Shown here piece after piece: positions 59,695 through 64,000 of a DNA stretch of 64,000 nucleotides. The translations under genes and the position numbers were made by a program. A model generated the notes under the pieces. The model worked only from the letters and a program-made list of their open reading frames with translations. It made no database searches and was not told the DNA's origin. The DNA lies in contig JACKDU010000014.1 in assembly GCA_020633335.1 (NCBI GenBank), forward strand, positions 1-64,000, given 5' to 3'. Source of the DNA: Myxococcales bacterium (lineage in GTDB: Bacteria > Myxococcota_A > Polyangia > Nannocystales > Nannocystaceae). Each line of letters begins with the position of its first letter. Position 1 is the first letter of the stretch.

Positions 59695-60681
59695 CTACCA
59701 GCGCAAGCCAACACCGAAAGCGAGGGCGAGGCGCACCTGTGCGCGCCCGAATTGGGCCGTCGAGCCGGTGAAGATCAGCGGCGGCATGGAGACGTCGGCG
59801 CCCGCGCGGAGCGAGAGCTGGAGCTGGGGGGCGGCGCCTTGCCCGAGGGCGATCCGGAGGTGGCCGAGGCCGAAGACCTCGCTTGAAGCGCTCCAGATCC
59901 TCGCTTCTCGCTCCATCTCACGGACTCGGACCCACATCGCGCGTGGGGCCACGCCTCCTCCCAGCCAAAGGCGGTCCTTCGCCAGCCCCGTACCGGCCGC
60001 GAGACCTCCGCCGAGATGGATAATATCGACCCCCAGCGATGCCTCGCGCGCGCGGCTCCACCCGAGCTGGAGGAGCGGCTGCAGATGTCCACGAAGGAGC
60101 TCGAGCGCGGCCATCAACTCGAGCCCGGCATCGAGGTTGATGCGCCGGTCGAGGCCGAGGCGGGGCCCGAGGGTGATCCAGATCGCCGGCCGTCCGGAGG
60201 CAGGCGGCGTCTCTCCAACCTCGCCGCCGCTCTCGTCGCCCTCGCCGGTCTCGCCGCTCCCCCCACTGGTCTCGCCCTGGCTCTCGCCCTCGCTCTCCGA
60301 GGCCGCGAGCTCGGGATCGTCGAGGAGGAGCGCGAGGGCCGACGCGAGCTCACGGCTGCGCTCCTCGACCGTCTCGCCCTCGAGATCGATGGTCCGCTCG
60401 ATCACCTGGCCCTCGCGCTCGAGCTTCGCGCGGGCCCGCCGGGGGTCGACCTCCGTGAGGTCGATCGTCCATCCGTCGACGTCGCCGCCGATCCTGGCGC
60501 GCAAGCTCGTCAGCGTCGACGCCCGGTCGAAGGCCGGCTCCGCCGCGCTCGCCCCCTCCGCGGGCGTGGCGGGCTCGCTCGCCGCGCCCGTCGCCGCCGC
60601 GCCGACGAGGACGCTGATCAGGGCGAGGGCGGCCGCGCTTCGCACCCGCAGAGGAGTGCCACAACCGACGTCGGAGGGCAC
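59695..60681 (-). CDS. Exported beta-barrel-like protein, hypothetical
   Basis: 328 aa. Signal peptide AAALALISVLVGAAATGAAS. The first ~100 residues include WTIDLTEVDPRRARAKLERE, then a Glu/Ser/Gly linker (residues about 125-155). The C-terminal ~170 residues show alternating hydrophobic strands ending in an aromatic (LAFGVGLRW), as in outer-membrane beta-barrels. In myxobacteria such proteins often sit next to an ECF sigma/FecR pair. It lies 24 nt upstream of the sigma gene. No specific function can be named. Confidence 0.7.
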   Translation of the reverse strand: MPSDVGCGTPLRVRSAAALALISVLVGAAATGAASEPATPAEGASAAEPAFDRASTLTSLRARIGGDVDGWTIDLTEVDPRRARAKLEREGQVIERTIDLEGETVEERSRELASALALLLDDPELAASESEGESQGETSGGSGETGEGDESGGEVGETPPASGRPAIWITLGPRLGLDRRINLDAGLELMAALELLRGHLQPLLQLGWSRAREASLGVDIIHLGGGLAAGTGLAKDRLWLGGGVAPRAMWVRVREMEREARIWSASSEVFGLGHLRIALGQGAAPQLQLSLRAGADVSMPPLIFTGSTAQFGRAQVRLALAFGVGLRW

Positions 60682-60800
60682 GCCAAAACCGTGGGGGGTC
60701 GCGGCCCCGTCGCGGAGGATCAGCGCCGCGTCCGCGCAATGACGACGGTCTGGGGTGTGGGGTCTGGGGCCGCCCGCCCTCGGCCGCGCGCGGATCGGCC

Positions 60801-61517
60801 TCAGTTGAGGAGCCGCTCGCCGAGGCTCTGGCTCCGCGCCAGGCCGCTGATCGCCCCGCCGGTCCGCTCGACCAGGTACTTGATCCGGGCGTCCGTGCTC
60901 TCTGCGGCGAGGCTCCGCTGGAGGATGTCGACCTGCGGGCAGCGACTGGAGGAGCCGATCGGCGCGCCGAGGAGGAGATCGAGGCTCGGCAGGAGCGCGC
61001 TCACGGCGTAGGCGAAGATCCGCGGGTCTGGGATCGAGAGCAGCGAGCCGATCATCTCGCCGTCGTCCGGGCAGAGCGCCGCGATCCGCTCGAGCTGCGC
61101 CCGCAAGATCTCGATCGCCTCGCGGTCCTCAGGCTCCTCCTCGGCGAGCGGCACGACCTCGACCTCGCGGAAGGATCGCCGGGCCGGGAGCTCACGGGCC
61201 AGGCGGACGCGGCCGAGCCCCTCGAGGCGGATGAAGCGGCGGCCGTCGGGGAAGCGATGGTGGGCGAGGAGGCGGCCGATCCCGAAGACCGCCTCGATCG
61301 GCGGGCGGCCCTCGTAGTCGGCCTCGTAGCCCGGGCGCAGGAGCGGCACGCCGATGTGCCGACCGCCCGCGAGGACATGGTCCACGAGCTCGAGGTAGCG
61401 GGGCTCGAAGACGTTGAGCGGGAGGACCATCCCCGGCAGGAGGACGACGTTCGGCAGGGGAAAGATCGGCAGCGCCGAGAGGACGTCGCGCGGGGGGAGG
61501 TCGTCGCGTCGGAGCAT
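60801..61517 (-). CDS. LON substrate-binding-domain protein
   Basis: 238 aa comprising only the N-terminal Lon domain, without ATPase or protease parts. Motifs: LPIFPLPNVVLLPGMVLPLN, FEPRYLELVDHVLAGG, GIGRLLAHHRFPDGRRFIRL and EGLGRVRLARELP, then the helical C-terminal half (EIEILRAQLE-like, LLSIPDPRIFAYAVSALLP). Stand-alone LON domains are common and may bind unfolded proteins; function uncertain. Single gene on the minus strand. Confidence 0.88.
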   Translation of the reverse strand: MLRRDDLPPRDVLSALPIFPLPNVVLLPGMVLPLNVFEPRYLELVDHVLAGGRHIGVPLLRPGYEADYEGRPPIEAVFGIGRLLAHHRFPDGRRFIRLEGLGRVRLARELPARRSFREVEVVPLAEEEPEDREAIEILRAQLERIAALCPDDGEMIGSLLSIPDPRIFAYAVSALLPSLDLLLGAPIGSSSRCPQVDILQRSLAAESTDARIKYLVERTGGAISGLARSQSLGERLLN

Positions 61518-61600
61518 GCTCGTGTTTCAGTCTGCCGCGGGTCGACGGATCCGTCCACTCGCCCGCGTCACGACGTCGCCGGGGCGGCGCCCCGCGTCGC

Positions 61601-62245
61601 CTACTTGGTCAGCGAAGGCCGCCAGTTGGCGAGTGCGATCGTCGCGCCCGCGAAGATGTCGTCGGCCCCGGGGTCGACGTCGATCCGTGAGATCGAGCCG
61701 AGCGCCGGGGCGAAGCGGGTGTAGCCGGCTGCACCCAACCCCGCGGCGAACGCCAGGAGGATCCGGATCACGGTGTTGTGGGTGACGAGCACGAGGTTGC
61801 GCGGGCGGCCGCCGTCGGGGTGCTCACGGACGAGGCCGCGGATCCAGGGGATCACGCGATCGGCGACGTCGCGGACGCTCTCGCCGCCCCCCGGGAGGCG
61901 GACGTCGAGCATGTCCTCGTAGCGGAGGCGGGCGTGCTCAGGGTAGGTTGCGAGGGCGGCGGCGAAGGGCTGCTCCTCGAGGACGCCGAGGTGCATCTCG
62001 CGGAGCGCAGGGACGCAGCGGAGCGGCGGCCGGTCGGCGCCGCGGGCCGCGACCGCCTCACCGCCGACGCGGGCGCGCGTGAGGTCCGAGGCGTGGAGGG
62101 CGGCGATCTCGAGGGGGGCGAGGGCCGCGGCCTGGGCCTGGGCCTGCGCCAGCCCACGCTCCGAGAGGTGGATGTCGTGGTGCCCGTAGAAGATGTCGCG
62201 GCGGGCGGGCTCGCCGTGCCGCAGGAGGTAGAGGCGGACGGTCAC
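61601..62245 (-). CDS. Histidine phosphatase (phosphoglycerate mutase fold)
   Basis: 214 aa. Catalytic RHG in LYLLRHGEPARRDIFYG, with LSERGLAQAQAQAAAL, ASDLTRARVGGEAVA, the acid/base region REMHLGVLEE, LPGGGESVRDVADRV, and the second histidine in LVLVTHNTVIRILLA. These features are close to CobC/GpmB-type phosphatases. The gene starts with GTG at 62245 and overlaps the folE stop by 4 nt. A phosphatase next to folE could remove phosphates from a pterin or cobamide intermediate, but that is inference. Confidence 0.88.
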   Translation of the reverse strand: MTVRLYLLRHGEPARRDIFYGHHDIHLSERGLAQAQAQAAALAPLEIAALHASDLTRARVGGEAVAARGADRPPLRCVPALREMHLGVLEEQPFAAALATYPEHARLRYEDMLDVRLPGGGESVRDVADRVIPWIRGLVREHPDGGRPRNLVLVTHNTVIRILLAFAAGLGAAGYTRFAPALGSISRIDVDPGADDIFAGATIALANWRPSLTK

Positions 62246-62808
62246 TGGAAGAGCGCCGCCTGGAGATCGCGCCGGGTGACGAAGTCGCCGCGGAGCGAGG
62301 AGGTGGTCACCTCGGTGGCGTGCTTGTTGTCGGGGATCGCCAGGCAGGTGTGGTGCCCTCGCATCACGCAGCCGGCACCGCGGGCGCCGATGTGCTCCAT
62401 CAACGCGTCGACGACGTCGTTGCAGGCGCGCTCCTGCAGGGTGAGGCGACGGGTGAAGCAGGTGACGAGATCGCCGAGGCGACCGAAGCCGAGGAGGCGC
62501 GTCGCCGGCAGGTACGCGACCGTCGCCTCGCCGTGGTAGGGCAGGAGGTGGTGGGGGCAGAGGCCGTGGTAGGGGATCCGCCGGACGATCACGAGATCGG
62601 TCGCGCCCTCGCCGTCGACCGTGTCGCCGAGGATCACCGCCGGATCCATCGCGAAGCCGGCGAGGAAGTGCTCGCGCCAGAGTCGCGCGACCCGCTGCGG
62701 GGTCGATCGCAGATCCTTGTGCTCGAGGTCGAGATCGCAGGCGCCCAGGAGGTCGGCGACCGCCCGCTCGATCGCCTCGCTCCGCGGCTCGTGGGGGCGC
62801 TTCGCCAA
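62242..62808 (-). CDS. folE: GTP cyclohydrolase I FolE
   Basis: 188 aa; converts GTP to dihydroneopterin triphosphate, the first step of folate or tetrahydropterin synthesis. Motifs: DLRSTPQRVARLWREHF, IPYHGLCPHHLLPYHGEATV with zinc-binding Cys/His, YLPATRLLGFGRLGDLVTCF, RLTLQERACNDVVDALME and GAGCVMRGHHTCLAI. The frame is full length. The histidine phosphatase overlaps downstream, and a MerR gene lies 15 nt upstream on the same strand. A pteridine-reductase-like SDR starts divergently at 63465. Confidence 0.95.
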   Translation of the reverse strand: MAKRPHEPRSEAIERAVADLLGACDLDLEHKDLRSTPQRVARLWREHFLAGFAMDPAVILGDTVDGEGATDLVIVRRIPYHGLCPHHLLPYHGEATVAYLPATRLLGFGRLGDLVTCFTRRLTLQERACNDVVDALMEHIGARGAGCVMRGHHTCLAIPDNKHATEVTTSSLRGDFVTRRDLQAALFQ

Positions 62809-62823
62809 GGGTCGATCTCCTGG

Positions 62824-63375
62824 CTAGCTCTTCGGCTCGGCGAGGGCGCCGCGGGCGATCGCCGGATCGTCGAAGGTGGGCTTGCCGGCGCGGCCCTCGG
62901 CGATCCAGGTCAGGCGGAAGCCCGTCGGCTGGACCTCGGGGAGGCGATCGCAGGTCTCGCAGCCGAGCGCGGGCCGGCCGTCGCCGGTGCACTCGGAGCA
63001 GATCGTCAGGAAGCGGCGGGTCTCCTGGAGGTTCTCCTGGAGCTTGGAGAGGATCGCGATCTTCTGCTGGAGGCGCTCGATGTGGGTGGAGATCTCGGCG
63101 TTGAGCTCGCGGCAGGCGTCGCGGTCGCCGTTGGCCCGGCTGCGGATGCTGAGGAGGGCGGTGATCTCCTCGAGCGACCAGCCGGCCTCGCGGAGGCTGA
63201 TGATGAAGTTGAGGCGGTCGAGCTCCTCGGGATCAAAGAGGCGGTGGCCGCCGCTGCTGCGGCTGGCGTTGAGGAGGCCCTGGCGCTCGTAATAGCGCAC
63301 GGTCCGGGGGGTGCATCCGCTCCCCTGGATCATGTCCTTCAAGGTCAGGTGTTTGCCCGTCCGCTTCGTCGCCAT
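62824..63375 (-). CDS. MerR-family regulator with C-terminal cysteine cluster
   Basis: 183 aa. The winged HTH reads LTLKDMIQGSGCTPRTVRYY, followed by RQGLLNASRSSGGHRLFDPE and the MerR dimerisation helix. The C-terminus has CSECTGDGRPALGCETC, four cysteines in two CxxC pairs, suggesting zinc binding or redox sensing. ATG 63375 is chosen; the upstream ATG at 63411 would add an unlikely stretch. TTGACA on the minus strand at 63411-63406 is a good -35. It heads a likely operon with folE and the phosphatase and is divergent from the SDR gene. Confidence 0.87.
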   Translation of the reverse strand: MATKRTGKHLTLKDMIQGSGCTPRTVRYYERQGLLNASRSSGGHRLFDPEELDRLNFIISLREAGWSLEEITALLSIRSRANGDRDACRELNAEISTHIERLQQKIAILSKLQENLQETRRFLTICSECTGDGRPALGCETCDRLPEVQPTGFRLTWIAEGRAGKPTFDDPAIARGALAEPKS

Positions 63376-63464
63376 CCAAAAAACGCTGACTGAAGCGGAC
63401 GATCGTGTCAACGCCGTGTCGTGGGGGGGCTGCTCACGCCCCCGCGTCGGCTATCGTGCCGGCG

Positions 63465-64000
63465 ATGTCGACGACCTCCAGCGACGAGCGACCGGTGGCG
63501 GTGATCACCGGCGGGGCGATCCGGGTCGGGGGGGCGATCTCCCGCGCCCTCGCGGCCGCCGGCTACCGGGTCTGGATCCACTACAACCGCTCCGCGGAGG
63601 CGGCTGCGGCCCTCCTGGGGGAGCTCGGCGTGGCCGCCGAGGGGGGCGCGGGGCTCGGCGCGCTCGCGGCCGATCTCGGTGAGGACTCCGCCCGGCGCCG
63701 GCTCCTCGCCGCCCTCGTCGATCCCGGCGGGCCGGCCGGCGGGCGCGTCGACCTCCTGGTCAACAGCGCCGCCAGCTTTGAGCACGGCGCGTTCCTCGCA
63801 CGGAGCGATGATGACCTTCAGCGGGTGCTGGCGGTGAACCTGATCGCGCCGCTGGCGTTGGTCCGCGGCCTCGCGCCGGCCCTCCAGCGGGTCGGCGGCG
63901 CCGTCGTCAACATCCTCGATCTCGCGGCCTACCAGGCCTGGGGGGGCTACGCCGACCACTGCGTCGCCAAGGCCGGGCTGGCGATGGCGACCCGGGCCCT
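63465..64000 (+). CDS. Short-chain dehydrogenase, pteridine-reductase-like (3' partial)
   Basis: Runs off the end of the window; 178 residues are visible. The NAD(P)-binding motif is VAVITGGAIRVGGAISRALA, with the RVG form seen in pteridine reductase and FolM-type enzymes. NSAASFEHG and VNLIAPLALVRGLAPALQ are also typical. The position of the catalytic Tyr-xxx-Lys reads HCVAK, so tyrosine is replaced by histidine; the preceding serine position reads Asp in ILDLAAYQ. Together with nearby folE this points to pterin metabolism. Divergent from the MerR gene. Confidence 0.82.
   Translation, partial: MSTTSSDERPVAVITGGAIRVGGAISRALAAAGYRVWIHYNRSAEAAAALLGELGVAAEGGAGLGALAADLGEDSARRRLLAALVDPGGPAGGRVDLLVNSAASFEHGAFLARSDDDLQRVLAVNLIAPLALVRGLAPALQRVGGAVVNILDLAAYQAWGGYADHCVAKAGLAMATRA

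Overview
The window is very GC-rich, and nearly all codons in the solid genes end in G or C. The gene content points to a myxobacterium (Myxococcota), most likely of the Nannocystis/Plesiocystis group. The evidence is many lipoproteins with Ser/Thr/Gly-rich linkers after the lipobox, a DUF4215 cysteine-repeat lipoprotein, a TIGR03790-type protein, an ECF sigma/FecR pair, a stand-alone TrpB2 and a type VI secretion locus. The taxonomic call is inference. I saw no rRNA, tRNA or CRISPR array.

Layout. 1-2.85 kb: the right part of a three-gene transposon (zinc-ribbon protein, DDE transposase, ExeA/TniB-like ATPase). 2.9-5.7 kb: a lower-GC islet bracketed by broken RHS/YD-repeat scraps on opposite strands, with an unknown secreted protein and an SUMF1-type lipoprotein. 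5.9-8.5 kb: a rhodanese gene and a truncated duplicate of it, in direct repeats flanking an FG-GAP protein; both copies keep a hairpin over the ribosome-binding site. 8.6-9.6 kb: two small lipoproteins. 9.7-25.9 kb: type VI genes tssJ-K-L-M-B-C-A-vgrG, then a PAAR-like protein between two DUF2169 adaptor-like genes. No hcp, tssE, tssF, tssG or tssH lies in the window. 26.1-32.9 kb (minus): a tight run of an M16 peptidase pair (one active, one without the metal site), TIGR03790 protein, class V aminotransferase and DUF4215 lipoprotein. 33.1-36 kb (minus): hisD-hisC-thioesterase with 4-nt overlaps. 36-46.3 kb: a lipoprotein, metK, an RBBP9-like hydrolase, trpB2, a SPOUT rRNA methyltransferase, a phospholipase D-like lipoprotein, a LysM-M74 endopeptidase and an L,D-transpeptidase. 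46.5-49.3 kb: a compact three-gene unit of two unrecognised proteins and an ATP-dependent ligase-like protein. 49.4-55.2 kb: an ABC-2 exporter, a ferritin-like-domain lipoprotein, an MscS channel and a lipase. 55.2-64 kb: a Vps62-like lipoprotein, a double SpoIIAA/STAS protein, the ECF sigma/FecR/outer-membrane group, a LON-domain protein, a histidine phosphatase, folE, a MerR regulator and the start of a pteridine-reductase-like SDR.

Two signals are not explained by gene annotation. The first is a 16-nt imperfect palindrome, roughly CTGTCC-N4-GGNCAG, at 18 or so places, mostly inside genes and in all reading frames. The second is a set of single-base frame breaks in otherwise intact genes (tssA, the SPOUT methyltransferase, the ABC ATPase and probably the lipase). 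These may be sequencing errors, slippage or genuine decay.
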